This document shows positions 35,382 through 44,594 of a stretch of 64,000 nucleotides of DNA, one piece after another. The notes below the pieces were generated by a model, which was given only the letters and a program-made list of their open reading frames with translations, did not search any database and was not told the origin of the DNA. How positions within the stretch are numbered: the first letter of the stretch is position 1; every line of letters starts with the position of its first letter. The DNA comes from Tenacibaculum singaporense (lineage in GTDB: Bacteria; Bacteroidota; Bacteroidia; Flavobacteriales; Flavobacteriaceae): assembly GCF_003867015.1 (NCBI RefSeq), contig NZ_CP032548.1, positions 2,547,001-2,611,000 of the forward strand. The letters are read 5' to 3'. The translations under genes were made by a program, and so were the position numbers.

Positions 35382-35480
35382 AGCTTTTCGTTTTAAAGTT
35401 TACATAAAACTAGTTAACGCTATATTTTTATAAAACCTTAAATGAGTAAACAAGCTTATTAGAAAAGTAAACGATACTTT

Positions 35481-36536
35481 TTAGTGAGGTAAAATTTTAG
35501 CAAGTGTTTTTTTGCGTTGGATTTTTTTTGTTTCAGTTTCTATGAATTTATCCACAAAATAAACTGCTTTCGGAATTTCATACTTGGTAAGCCCAAATAG
35601 ATTTCTCACTTCATTCGAAATGACGTCATTTTTCTCTCCTTCAACTATCAAAACTAGCTTCTCTCCTAGTTTTTTATCGTTGATACCTGTAACAAAAAAG
35701 CGATTTGAAATAATTTTAGAGAGTTTTTCTTCTATTTTCTCTGGATGTAGCTTTACTCCTCCAGAGTTAATCACGTTGTCATAACGTCCCAACCATTCAA
35801 ATTCGGTATCAGAAATCAAACGAATTACATCGTTTGTTATAATTTTCTCTTCAGCTACTTTTGGCGCATCAATCACTAAACAATTTCGATTATCTTGAGA
35901 GAGTTGTACTTTAGGAAGTGCCTTATAGTGAGATTTCTCACTATCGTTAGAAATGATATTGTTTAACTTTTTAACAGCAATATGTGTAATTGTTTCTGTC
36001 ATTCCGTAAGTGGCATAAATTTCAGTTGATTTATTTTGAATAGCTTCAATTAAATCATTTGCTACAACACCTCCTCCTACAATAAGTTTCTTTATTTTAT
36101 GAATACTAGACAAAGAGCTTCTTAACTGCAAAGGTACCATTGCGGAAAAATCATAATTTTTTGTAATTTCAACTTTAGAAGTTGGAGCGACTACATCGAT
36201 ACTCCAACCTAAGGTCAGTGCACGCACTAACATCATTTTTCCTGCAATATAATCAGTTGATAAGCATAATAAAGCTGTAGTGTTTTCTTTTAGACCGAAA
36301 AAAGCTCCAGTGGCTTTTGCTGAGTTTATCATAAACTCCTTTTTCAATCGAATTGGTTTAGGTTTTCCCGTAGAACCTGATGTTTGCACTACTACAAAAT
36401 CTTCTGTGCTAAACCAATCTAATAAAAATTGATATACAGAATCGTTTATAGCCTTCGAAAAGATCAATAATTCATTTTCATTAGAAAAAGACTTTCCGTT
36501 TAACTGAAAACTATTATGAAAGTTTAGATTGTCCAC
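35481..36536 (-). CDS. menE: o-succinylbenzoate-CoA ligase (MenE)-like AMP-binding protein
   Basis: Menaquinone step: activates o-succinylbenzoate with CoA and ATP. The 351-residue protein has the adenylation motif QTSGSTGKPKPIRLKK (about 55-70), YATYGMTETITHIA (about 175-190) and RYDNVINSGGVKLHPEKIEE (about 255). It is shorter than the usual 450-residue MenE, as seen in Bacteroidota. It lies downstream of menC and a CAAX protease gene in one direction, which supports the call. Confidence 0.88.
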   Translation of the reverse strand: MDNLNFHNSFQLNGKSFSNENELLIFSKAINDSVYQFLLDWFSTEDFVVVQTSGSTGKPKPIRLKKEFMINSAKATGAFFGLKENTTALLCLSTDYIAGKMMLVRALTLGWSIDVVAPTSKVEITKNYDFSAMVPLQLRSSLSSIHKIKKLIVGGGVVANDLIEAIQNKSTEIYATYGMTETITHIAVKKLNNIISNDSEKSHYKALPKVQLSQDNRNCLVIDAPKVAEEKIITNDVIRLISDTEFEWLGRYDNVINSGGVKLHPEKIEEKLSKIISNRFFVTGINDKKLGEKLVLIVEGEKNDVISNEVRNLFGLTKYEIPKAVYFVDKFIETETKKIQRKKTLAKILPH

Positions 36537-36549
36537 TTTGTTTGGAGTA

Positions 36550-37494
36550 CTATTTTGTTGTTATTACTGGTTTCTCTATGTTACCCAGTAGTTTTTCTTT
36601 CCAATTTTTCCAACCATATTTTTTTGAGAACAGTAGCAACATTAAAGGATATAAAACAAATACTGGTAAAAACATCTCTATCCCTACCGAAGGATCTGAA
36701 GTATCAACAAATAAAGCATCCGTTTGAAAAACGGTCCAATCTGTAGTTACCAAGAATGCAGCTACAATATTATTAATAGCATGCAAACCTAATGCTAATT
36801 CTGTTCCTTCATCCATTAGTGTAGTTATTCCGAAAAAGAAACCTGTTCCTATATAAAAAACCATTGAAATATACCCTAGCTTCTCTACTTCTGGGTTTGC
36901 TCCGTGGAGTAAACCAAACGCTACAGAAGTTACTATTAATGGAACCCATCTGTTTTTAAACCAAGTACCAAGTCCTTGCATAAAATACCCTCTAAAAAGT
37001 AATTCTTCAAAACTCGTTTGAATGGGCAAAAACAAAAATGACACTGCTACTAAAGTGAAAAAAGGCAGAGGTTTAAAGTTCCATGTATAATTTTCAGGAG
37101 CTAAAAGAATATCAGAAGATACTACTAGTACAGATAGTATTCCCCATACAAAGAAACCAAACCAAAAGCGATTCCAATCTATTTTATTTCTACTTGTTAT
37201 AACTGTTTTTATAGCTCTTTTATGAATGTATTTTACTCCTAAAAACAATGAAGCTAATCCAAAAGCAAACATCACCACCATCATAAATAAAAACAAGTTT
37301 TTATTTATTCCTAAGCTCATAAAGCTATCATCCGCAGCTCTTAAAAACTCACTAGTGTTTTCAGAATGTAAAATTGCTGTAATAGCCAAAGGGATTACAC
37401 CTATAAATTGCCACCCTAATAAAACTATAAAAATAACTAGTAAGTATAAATACCACTGGTTTTGTCCTTTATATGCTTGTTGTATAAAATTCAT
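36550..37494 (-). CDS. CPBP family intramembrane metalloprotease (CAAX-type)
   Basis: A 314-residue integral membrane protein with around eight hydrophobic segments and the Abi/CAAX motifs EELLFRGYFMQGLG (Glu-Glu and Arg), FGLLHG and HAINNIVAAF, which bind metal. Members include prenyl-protein proteases and bacteriocin self-immunity proteins. Here it is inserted between menC and menE with 2 and 13 base gaps, so it belongs to the men transcript; its role there is unknown. Confidence 0.9.
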   Translation of the reverse strand: MNFIQQAYKGQNQWYLYLLVIFIVLLGWQFIGVIPLAITAILHSENTSEFLRAADDSFMSLGINKNLFLFMMVVMFAFGLASLFLGVKYIHKRAIKTVITSRNKIDWNRFWFGFFVWGILSVLVVSSDILLAPENYTWNFKPLPFFTLVAVSFLFLPIQTSFEELLFRGYFMQGLGTWFKNRWVPLIVTSVAFGLLHGANPEVEKLGYISMVFYIGTGFFFGITTLMDEGTELALGLHAINNIVAAFLVTTDWTVFQTDALFVDTSDPSVGIEMFLPVFVLYPLMLLLFSKKYGWKNWKEKLLGNIEKPVITTK

Positions 37495-37496
37495 TG

Positions 37497-38534
37497 TTAT
37501 ATATTAAAATGCCAGTTTTTATTCGTATTGTATCCCAAACTTCCATTTGAAACTTCCAACGGACTTTCAAAATTGTTGGTAAACAAACTACCTGTTCCTA
37601 AACCTTGTGGCAACGGGTTATTTAAGGTATACGTCCATTGTGCTATTGCATTTAGCCCTATATTGCTTTCCAAAGCACTGGTTATCCAATTCCCCGCATT
37701 ATGGTTGGATGCTATTTGAATCCATTCGTTGCTTCCTTTAAATCCTCCTATCAAACTTGGTTTTAAAATAATGTATTGGGGTTGAATTGTAGCTATACAT
37801 TTTTCTTTCTCTTCTAAAGAAAACACGCCTATCAATTCTTCATCTAGCGCAATTGGTAATGGTGTTTTTTCACATAAACTTGCCATTTCTTGCCATTGTC
37901 CTTGTTTTATTGGCTGCTCTATAGAGTGTAATTCTAACTCAGATAATCTTTGTAATTTTTCTAAGGCATTTTTAGGTAAAAAAGCTCCGTTAGCGTCTAC
38001 ACGAAGTTCAATTTCTTTTGGCGAAAACTCTTTTCGTATTGATTGTAACAAGGCTATCTCTGTATCAAAATCAATCGCTCCTATTTTCATTTTTATGGTA
38101 GTAAAACCTTGCTGCAACTTATCTTTTATTTGTTGTTGCATAAAGGCCTTATCTCCCATCCAAATTAATCCGTTTATCGAAATTTGTTGTTGCCCTTTAG
38201 TAAAGTCAGAAGGAAATAATTCAAACGGTGTTTTGCTTTCTAAGGATAAAAATGCTTGTTCTAATCCAAACTGTATCGATGGGAACTCATTGAGTTCGGA
38301 TAACAATTTCTCTAAGTCAGAATTAATATTATTACACACCCACTGTAATTTCTCTTCATAACTGAGTGTATCATCAGCACTCAAACCTCTGAACAAACCG
38401 CATTCTCCAAAACCTTTCTTTCCTTCTTTTTCTAAAATTATAAACCAAGTTTCTTTAGTTCTTAAAATTCCACGAGAGGTACCACTTGCTTGTTTAAAAT
38501 TCAGTAAGTATTTATGGTAAGTAGCTTTTATCAA
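37497..38534 (-). CDS. menC: o-succinylbenzoate synthase (MenC)
   Basis: Enolase-superfamily dehydratase that makes o-succinylbenzoate in menaquinone synthesis. The 345 residues show the N-terminal capping domain, TIKMKIGAIDFDTEI with the catalytic KxK, the metal ligands ELRVDANGAF, SIEQPIKQ and LDEELIGV, and ILKPSLIGG. Order and context (menE, menA nearby) agree. The homologous dipeptide epimerase group is less likely because of the neighbours. Confidence 0.88.
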   Translation of the reverse strand: MIKATYHKYLLNFKQASGTSRGILRTKETWFIILEKEGKKGFGECGLFRGLSADDTLSYEEKLQWVCNNINSDLEKLLSELNEFPSIQFGLEQAFLSLESKTPFELFPSDFTKGQQQISINGLIWMGDKAFMQQQIKDKLQQGFTTIKMKIGAIDFDTEIALLQSIRKEFSPKEIELRVDANGAFLPKNALEKLQRLSELELHSIEQPIKQGQWQEMASLCEKTPLPIALDEELIGVFSLEEKEKCIATIQPQYIILKPSLIGGFKGSNEWIQIASNHNAGNWITSALESNIGLNAIAQWTYTLNNPLPQGLGTGSLFTNNFESPLEVSNGSLGYNTNKNWHFNI

Positions 38535-38545
38535 TTGTAAGTGTT

Positions 38546-39064
38546 TTAGTTATGAGCTTCAGAAGCTTTTTTAAAGTTCTCTAAATATTGTTGACTCATT
38601 TTTTTAAGAGCTCCTTTAAAGTACGGAAATAAACAACTCATTATATACGATTCACTAGTACAGGTAGTAGTTTGCAATATCTTAGTTGAGTTTCCTTCTG
38701 AAATAAATGCATAATCATCTGTTTTTAGCATATTTTCTGCATCAAAGTGAAGAGTAAGCTTTTCATTTTCTTTATATGCTAATACTTCTTCTGTCATAGT
38801 TACCAATTTACCTTGATTTTCAACAACTATTTTATATTTACTACCTATTTTATTTGGCTGTTCTTCTAAAGTTTCAATTGATTTCACCTCTGGCATCCAT
38901 TCTTTCATCAATTCTTCATCCTGAAAATCCGAAAAAACTTCATTTACTGGCTTATTAATTATTACTTCATTGGTATAAACAACTTCTTGTACTACTAGTC
39001 CTGTTAAGAAAAATGCAAGAATTAAGACTGTTATTACTCCTAAAATTATTTTGATTTTTTTCAT
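38546..39064 (-). CDS. SRPBCC/polyketide-cyclase-like membrane-anchored protein
   Basis: The start at 39064 gives 172 residues beginning with a membrane anchor (KKIKIILGVITVLILAFFL); the 39079 ATG adds only five odd residues. The rest has the START/SRPBCC layout: EVIINKPVNEVFSDFQDEEL, a long beta sheet, and a C-terminal helix. Such domains bind hydrophobic ligands. It sits between menC and the UPF0173 hydrolase, in the same direction; quinone handling is possible but unproven. Confidence 0.78.
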   Translation of the reverse strand: MKKIKIILGVITVLILAFFLTGLVVQEVVYTNEVIINKPVNEVFSDFQDEELMKEWMPEVKSIETLEEQPNKIGSKYKIVVENQGKLVTMTEEVLAYKENEKLTLHFDAENMLKTDDYAFISEGNSTKILQTTTCTSESYIMSCLFPYFKGALKKMSQQYLENFKKASEAHN

Positions 39065-39090
39065 ATATAATGTCCCCATAAAAGGGCTAC

Positions 39091-39768
39091 TTAAATAGTT
39101 ATTGTTTGTCCGATTTCTAAAATCACTAATTCTTTTTTAGCTTGTGAGAACTTTTCTTTAGCTTCTTCGATATCTATTTTTATAGGTGGAAAGGTATTGA
39201 AATGACATCCTATCACCTTATCACAAATTACCAAGTCACTCGCTATGATAGCATCATCTACTCCCATCGTAAAGTTATCTCCTATAGGAAATATAGAGGC
39301 TGTTAAGCTTGTAGACATTGGTATTAATTGCATATCCATTGTTACCGCTGTATCTCCAGATACATACAAAGACTTTTCTCCTGCTTTTATTACAAAACCA
39401 CCTGGTTGTCCTCCATAACTTCCATCAGCAAATGAAGAGGTATGAATAGCATTTACATATTTTGCGGAAAACACATCATTTTTATACGTACCTCCATGGT
39501 TTACTGGATGTCCTTTCAAACCTTTAGCAGCATAATATGTTACAATTTCAAAGTTTGAGATAATTGTAGCCTCTGTTCTTTCTGCAATGCGCTCTACATC
39601 TAATACATGATCTTGATGAGCATGTGTAAGTAATATATAATCTGCTTTTACTTGATCTACGTCTATATTAGATGCTAGTGGATTTCCTGTTATAAAAGGG
39701 TCAACTAATACGTGTGTTCCGTTAATTTCAATACCAAAACATGCGTGACCGTAAAAAGTGATTTTCAT
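39091..39768 (-). CDS. UPF0173 metal-dependent hydrolase (MBL fold)
   Basis: A 225-residue metallo-beta-lactamase-fold protein: HACFGIEINGTHVLVDPFI near the N-terminus, metal-binding THAHQDHVLD (about 49-58), SGDTAVTMDM and a final GCHFNTFPP. This is the compact UPF0173 type; substrate unknown. It is located between the SRPBCC gene and menA. Confidence 0.93.
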   Translation of the reverse strand: MKITFYGHACFGIEINGTHVLVDPFITGNPLASNIDVDQVKADYILLTHAHQDHVLDVERIAERTEATIISNFEIVTYYAAKGLKGHPVNHGGTYKNDVFSAKYVNAIHTSSFADGSYGGQPGGFVIKAGEKSLYVSGDTAVTMDMQLIPMSTSLTASIFPIGDNFTMGVDDAIIASDLVICDKVIGCHFNTFPPIKIDIEEAKEKFSQAKKELVILEIGQTITI

Positions 39769-39798
39769 AAAATTAAAATATAATTCTTGTCTTGCAAA

Positions 39799-40734
39799 TT
39801 ACAAAACTTGCCCTAGTCCAAAAAGAATTGAAAATAAAAAGGTGCTCAAGGCCACTTTTTTAAGCTCTCCATCTAACAACGCTTCTTCTTTATTTTTATA
39901 TACAAAAACTAAATGTTTTACCAAAGGAAGGTAAGCTATGATAAATAAAAATTGGTATGGTGATTGAAACTTAATTACTGTGTACAATAATGCAAACATT
40001 AAAGATGCTACAATTAAAAAATAATGATAAAACTTTGCAGATTCTGCTCCCATTTTTACCACAAGTGTATTTTTTCCTGATTTTGCATCATTTTCTCTAT
40101 CTCGCATGTTGTTTAAGTTCAATACCGCAGTACTTAACAAACCAACTGTAATTGCAGGTAAGAAAATCATAAAGTTTAACTGTTTGGTGTATAAGAAGTA
40201 AGTTCCAACAACTGCTAACAACCCAAAAAAGATAAAAACAAAAACATCTCCAAATCCGCTATAACCATAAGCTGATTTCCCAACGGTATATTTTATGGCT
40301 GCTACTATCGAAGCTATTCCTAACCCGAAAAAAATTATTGAATACAAAAAGTTGTCTTTTCCAAAGGAAACATAAATTAGTAGTAGTGCAATAATAGTCG
40401 TAAATACTCCTGTAACAATCATTGCATTTTTCATTTGCTTTGGAGTAATCACTCCTGAAGCTACCATACGTGCTTCTCCTTCTCTTTGATTATCGGTTCC
40501 TTTTACACCATCACCATAATCGTTAGCAAAATTGGATAGTACTTGAAAACCGATAGTGGTTAAGATAGCTAACCAGAAAATTCCTGTTTGGAAAAATAAC
40601 GGACAACCAAAGCAACAAAAAAAACTTTCAGTATTATTTATATAATCATAATTTCCTATTGCTGCTCCAACAATAATTCCTGAAACGGATAATGGTAGAG
40701 TACGTAAACGTGCTGCTTTTATGTAGTTTTTCAT
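39799..40734 (-). CDS. menA: 1,4-dihydroxy-2-naphthoate polyprenyltransferase (MenA)
   Basis: UbiA-family membrane prenyltransferase that joins the isoprenoid tail to the naphthoate ring in menaquinone synthesis. The start at 40734 (311 residues, MKNYIKAARLRTLPLSVSGI) is chosen because a TATCTTTG -7 box at 40752-40759 lies inside the longer frame to 40773. Eight or so membrane spans; the Asp-rich NFANDYGDGVKGTDN (first DxxxD) and NNMRDRENDAKSGKNTL (second) motifs are present. A Cys-rich loop FFCCFGCP (about 48-55) is unusual-looking but may be common in the genus. Confidence 0.92.
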   Translation of the reverse strand: MKNYIKAARLRTLPLSVSGIIVGAAIGNYDYINNTESFFCCFGCPLFFQTGIFWLAILTTIGFQVLSNFANDYGDGVKGTDNQREGEARMVASGVITPKQMKNAMIVTGVFTTIIALLLIYVSFGKDNFLYSIIFFGLGIASIVAAIKYTVGKSAYGYSGFGDVFVFIFFGLLAVVGTYFLYTKQLNFMIFLPAITVGLLSTAVLNLNNMRDRENDAKSGKNTLVVKMGAESAKFYHYFLIVASLMFALLYTVIKFQSPYQFLFIIAYLPLVKHLVFVYKNKEEALLDGELKKVALSTFLFSILFGLGQVL

Positions 40735-40751
40735 TGAGATAGTATGATTTT

Positions 40752-40759
40752 CAAAGATA
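40752..40759 (-). promoter_or_regulatory. -7 box of menA
   Basis: TATCTTTG, 17 bases before the ATG at 40734; it decides between the two candidate starts. Confidence 0.55.
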
Positions 40760-40775
40760 AGTTTTTTAGACATAA

Positions 40776-40800
40776 AAAAGGAAAGCTAAGCTTTCCTTTT
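40776..40800. terminator. terminator of the lipoprotein gene at 40822
   Basis: Stem AAAAGGAAAGCT / AGCTTTCCTTTT with a 1-base centre, T-run on the minus strand; also T-rich on the plus strand. Confidence 0.85.
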
Positions 40801-40821
40801 ATCTTAAAGTATATGAGTAGT

Positions 40822-41226
40822 TTATTTATTTACTACAGCATCAAAACCTACTTTTGTTCCTGGTTTATCTATAAAATATTCTCTTTTGTCTACCAAAACA
40901 TTATCTCTAAGAATTTCCATTGTTATTGTATAAACACTAAAATTATCTGTGGCTTTATCTTCATATTCAAAAGCTAAATTAGCTGCAAAATTAATTTCAT
41001 CTGTATACGATTTCTTATAGGGAAAAACATTAGTTGTTGTAGTATTATCGTACTTAAAAAAACCTGATTCTAAAAAAATGGTTTTAATTCTCCCATTATT
41101 ATCATTGCTTGTACTCGTAATATTAAACGTTACTGTTGTTAAAGCTCCATTTCCTTCAAGAGAAAAATCGGTGTCATCACACGATGTTAATAACACTAGG
41201 CATAAAAAGGTAAAAAGGTATCTCAT
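40822..41226 (-). CDS. hypothetical lipoprotein
   Basis: A 134-residue product with a lipoprotein signal (MRYLFTFLCLVLLTSC, Cys16). The mature part is beta-rich and Asn/Thr/Asp-rich, ending in FIDKPGTKVGFDAVVNK. No known family recognised. It stands alone between terminators at 40776 and 41272. Confidence 0.65.
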   Translation of the reverse strand: MRYLFTFLCLVLLTSCDDTDFSLEGNGALTTVTFNITSTSNDNNGRIKTIFLESGFFKYDNTTTTNVFPYKKSYTDEINFAANLAFEYEDKATDNFSVYTITMEILRDNVLVDKREYFIDKPGTKVGFDAVVNK

Positions 41227-41271
41227 TCTTTTTTGTTTTTGAATTATTTTTCAACAAACTTACTACAAAGA

Positions 41272-41302
41272 AAAAAGTGTGCTACTCTCGTAACACACTT
41301 TT
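41272..41302 (-). terminator. terminator of the (Fe-S) protein gene
   Basis: Stem AAAAGTGTG / CACACTTTT with a 13-base loop; six T follow on the minus strand. It lies 23 bases beyond the stop codon at 41325. Confidence 0.75.
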
Positions 41303-41324
41303 AAGAAAACTTTATATTTCTTTA

Positions 41325-42104
41325 CTATAGGTTATTTGCTTCCGCAATTAACTCTGCTATGTCTTTTACTTGTATTTGCGATTCTTTTTCTTTGAACTTT
41401 ACACCATCAGTCATCATGGTATTACAGTAAGGACATCCGGTAGCAATAATTTGTGGGTTTGTTTCTAAAGCATCTTCTGTTCTTAATACATTAATATCCT
41501 TATCTCCTTTTTCAGGTTCTTTAAACATTTGTGCTCCTCCTGCTCCACAACATAAGGCTGTTGACTTATGACGTTTCATCTCAGTCATTTTTACTCCTAA
41601 ACGACGAATTAATTCACGTGGACTTTCATATACATCATTTGCACGTCCTAAATAACATGGGTCGTGATATGTTAAACGTTTTCCATTTAAGTTTTCATCT
41701 TCAATAGTTAAACGTCCTTCTTTAATTAACTTACTAATATATTGAGTGTGATGATACACTTTATACTTTCCTCCTAATCCAGGATATTCATTTTTTAATG
41801 TATTAAATGAATGTGGATCACAAGTTACAATCGTTTTTACTTCGTAAGCATTTAATACTTCAATATTAGTAACTGCTTGCATTTGAAATAAAAACTCATT
41901 TCCAGCACGCTTTGCTGCATCTCCTGTTGAACTTTCTTCGGTACCTAATACTGCAAAATCAACTCCAGCTTGTTGTAATATTTTTACAAAAGCTCTTGTT
42001 ATTTTTTTTGCTCTATCATCATAACTTCCTGCAGCTCCTACCCAAAACAACACTTCTGGTTGTTTTCCTTGAGCCATCATATCTGCCATTGTTGGTACGT
42101 TCAT
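41325..42104 (-). CDS. CCG-domain (Fe-S) binding protein, HdrB/GlpC/LutA-like
   Basis: A 259-residue protein with two cysteine-rich CCG-type repeats: CDPHSFNTL..., DPCYLGRANDVYE... then ALCCGAGGAQMF and GCPYCNTMM. These bind a non-cubane or [4Fe-4S] cluster and occur in HdrB, GlpC and LutA, which pass electrons. It lies directly downstream of the membrane Fe-S protein in the same direction, so the two probably form one electron-transfer unit linked to the quinone pool. Confidence 0.88.
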   Translation of the reverse strand: MNVPTMADMMAQGKQPEVLFWVGAAGSYDDRAKKITRAFVKILQQAGVDFAVLGTEESSTGDAAKRAGNEFLFQMQAVTNIEVLNAYEVKTIVTCDPHSFNTLKNEYPGLGGKYKVYHHTQYISKLIKEGRLTIEDENLNGKRLTYHDPCYLGRANDVYESPRELIRRLGVKMTEMKRHKSTALCCGAGGAQMFKEPEKGDKDINVLRTEDALETNPQIIATGCPYCNTMMTDGVKFKEKESQIQVKDIAELIAEANNL

Positions 42105-42199
42105 AATTCTTTATCGTTTAATTGTTGAACTGTTTTTTTGTTTACATCCTCAAATTACCGAGGTTACTTTTTAATTTTTACGGAATAGAATAGTAAAAA

Positions 42200-43519
42200 C
42201 TACTCTTCATCTTTCCAGTTTAATCTATCCATTTGACTATACTGCCAAGGCGCTCCGTTATTTTCAATATTAGTCATCATCATATTTAACTCTTGTGGAG
42301 CTGCTGATTCTTCCATTACTAAATAACGACGCATATCCATAATAATAGATAAAGGATCAATGCCAATAGGACATTCTTGCACACAAGCATTACAACTTGT
42401 ACATGCCCATAATTCTTCCGGAGTAATATAGTCGTTTAATAATTGCTTTCCGTCATCTTTAAACTCACCTCCATTTTCGTCAATATTCTTTCCTACTTCC
42501 TCTAAACGGTCACGTGTTTTCATCATAATAGCACGTGGTGATAATTCTTTACCTGTTAAGTTTGCTGGACAAGATGAAGTACAACGTCCACACTCGGTAC
42601 AAGTATATGCGTTCATTAACTGTACCCAATTTAAATCAGTTACATCAGATGCTCCGAACTTTTCTGGTTCACCCTCATCCTCTCCCTCTTCAGGCATAGC
42701 ATACGGATCAGCATCTGGATCCATCATCATTTTCACTTCCTTCGTTACCGCCTCTAAGTTATTAAACTGTCCTTTAGGGTTTAAGTTTGCAAAAAACGTG
42801 TTAGGAAAAGCTAATAAAATATGCAAGTGCTTAGAGTAGTATAAATAGTTTAAGAAAATTAAAATCCCTACAATATGTAACCACCAAGCTGTTTTTTCAA
42901 TAGTATGTAATGATTCTGTAGAAAAACCATCAAACCAAGGTGCTATAAATTGAGAAACTACATTCCCTATTCCTGCTTCTTGAAAAGCAACATCTGTTGC
43001 ATTCATTACTAAGAACAAAGTCATTAACACCATTTCAAAGTATAAAATGATATTACCATCATTCTTTGGCCAACCTTCCATTTCTTTGTTCCAAAAGCGC
43101 TTTACCTTTTCAATATTTCTTCGGAACCAAAAAACTGTTACTGCTACTAAAACTAATAAAGCTAATACTTCAAAGTTACCTATTAAGAATCCGTATAAAG
43201 CATCTCCTATTATTGGTTGAAAAACGCGGTGTGTACCAAACAGTCCATCAATAACGATTTCTAACAATTCAATATTGATTAAAATGAATCCAACGTACAC
43301 AACAATATGTAAAATACCTGAAACTGGACGGCGTACCATTTTATATTGCCCTAAAGCTATTTTTGCCATGTTTTTCCATCGCTCAGGTTTTCTATCCGTT
43401 CTATCAATATCCTTCCCTAATTTAATGTTTCGTATTAACTTACGAACATTCATTACAAAATACCCGATACCTGCAATTAAGATAAGTGCAAAAAAGATGT
43501 TTGGTACGTATTTCTCCAT
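42200..43519 (-). CDS. membrane 4Fe-4S dicluster protein (HdrC/HdrE-like)
   Basis: A 439-residue protein. The first 265 residues contain five or six membrane spans including several His in the spans that could hold haem, in the manner of NarI-like cytochromes. Residues about 305-410 have two ferredoxin motifs: CTECGRCTSSCPANLTGK and CTSCNACVQECPIGID. Together with the next gene's CCG protein this resembles a quinone-linked oxidoreductase, likely taking electrons from an acyl-CoA or ETF-type donor. Partner unknown. Confidence 0.85.
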   Translation of the reverse strand: MEKYVPNIFFALILIAGIGYFVMNVRKLIRNIKLGKDIDRTDRKPERWKNMAKIALGQYKMVRRPVSGILHIVVYVGFILINIELLEIVIDGLFGTHRVFQPIIGDALYGFLIGNFEVLALLVLVAVTVFWFRRNIEKVKRFWNKEMEGWPKNDGNIILYFEMVLMTLFLVMNATDVAFQEAGIGNVVSQFIAPWFDGFSTESLHTIEKTAWWLHIVGILIFLNYLYYSKHLHILLAFPNTFFANLNPKGQFNNLEAVTKEVKMMMDPDADPYAMPEEGEDEGEPEKFGASDVTDLNWVQLMNAYTCTECGRCTSSCPANLTGKELSPRAIMMKTRDRLEEVGKNIDENGGEFKDDGKQLLNDYITPEELWACTSCNACVQECPIGIDPLSIIMDMRRYLVMEESAAPQELNMMMTNIENNGAPWQYSQMDRLNWKDEE

Positions 43520-43563
43520 CGTTCTTTAATTATTAAGTTTTGTTAGATTTATAAAATGTAAGC

Positions 43564-44529
43564 TTATTTGTTACTTACATTTTTGGTATTATTCTCTTCG
43601 TTATACGGCTTTGCTTTTTTCCCAAATAATGAGAAGTGTACAAACCGTTTTGGATTTAGTTTCATTTCTCTTAACAATTCTTCTAATTCTTTAGAAGCAT
43701 TGGTAAGGTTAGTATACATTTTTTCATCAGTCATTAACTTTCCTAAAGTTCCTTTTCCTGATTTCATATTAGCTAACAAACCGTTTACATTTGCTAAAGT
43801 TGCTTCCAGTTTTTTTACAGACTCTCCTAAATTCGCTTTTACTAAATCATCTGATACTTTAGAAAAGTTATCAGTAATCTTTTTGGTATTAGCTAAGGTA
43901 GTATTTAAGTTTTCTTTATTATCGGCTAATAATGTATTTACAGAAGATAATGTTTTACGAACATCAGAAATAGTTCCTTCTAAACCTAAAATACTTCTGT
44001 TTAAACTCTGGCGAGATTTTTCATCTAATACTTGGTTAAACCCAATTAATAAAGAGTCTGCCCCTACTAAAACATTTTCTAATTTTGCTTGAATAGGGTT
44101 TAGTTTTTCACCTACTGATGAAAATATATCTGATTCAACCTCTCCTTTTAAATAATCTCCTGACTTAGCTATTTCACCATCATACTTAGGAACAATTGCT
44201 AAATTCTGACCTCCCATCAAGCTTGCTGAATAAATTTTAGCTATACTATTTTTAGAAAAATTAAAGTCGGTATCTAATGAAATTTTCACAATTAAGTTCC
44301 CTTTTTTATTTGGACTTTCATTGAATCTAATTTCATCTACTTTTCCTACTTTCAAACCATTAATGGTAACAGAACTAGCTTCATTCAAACCATTAATATT
44401 ATTGTACTCTACAAAGAAGTGTCTTGCATTGGCGCTGAACAAATCTTGTCCTTTTAAGAAGTTATAACCCCAAATAAATAGCGCAATAACAACGACAGCA
44501 ACAATTCCTGTTTTTAGTTCTTTAGACAT
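43564..44529 (-). CDS. MCE/MlaD family lipid-transport protein
   Basis: A 321-residue protein with one N-terminal membrane span (about 7-24) and an MCE domain (about 36-120: FFVEYNNINGLNEASSVTIN then GLKVGKVDEIRF), followed by long coiled coil (about 150-290) rich in Leu/Asn/Lys. MCE proteins carry phospholipids between membranes, as MlaD does. The MlaE/F partners are not beside it. It precedes the amidase gene on the same strand, 65 bases away. Confidence 0.88.
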   Translation of the reverse strand: MSKELKTGIVAVVVIALFIWGYNFLKGQDLFSANARHFFVEYNNINGLNEASSVTINGLKVGKVDEIRFNESPNKKGNLIVKISLDTDFNFSKNSIAKIYSASLMGGQNLAIVPKYDGEIAKSGDYLKGEVESDIFSSVGEKLNPIQAKLENVLVGADSLLIGFNQVLDEKSRQSLNRSILGLEGTISDVRKTLSSVNTLLADNKENLNTTLANTKKITDNFSKVSDDLVKANLGESVKKLEATLANVNGLLANMKSGKGTLGKLMTDEKMYTNLTNASKELEELLREMKLNPKRFVHFSLFGKKAKPYNEENNTKNVSNK

Positions 44530-44594
44530 AGAATATATTTATACGAGCGAAAATAATAATAATTTTGGGAGTATAAATATAGAATACCTCTAAA

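Noticed and set aside
43568..44092. A 174-residue plus-strand open frame
   Set aside because: It is the antisense shadow of the MCE/MlaD gene, which has recognisable domains, and it shows no domain of its own.
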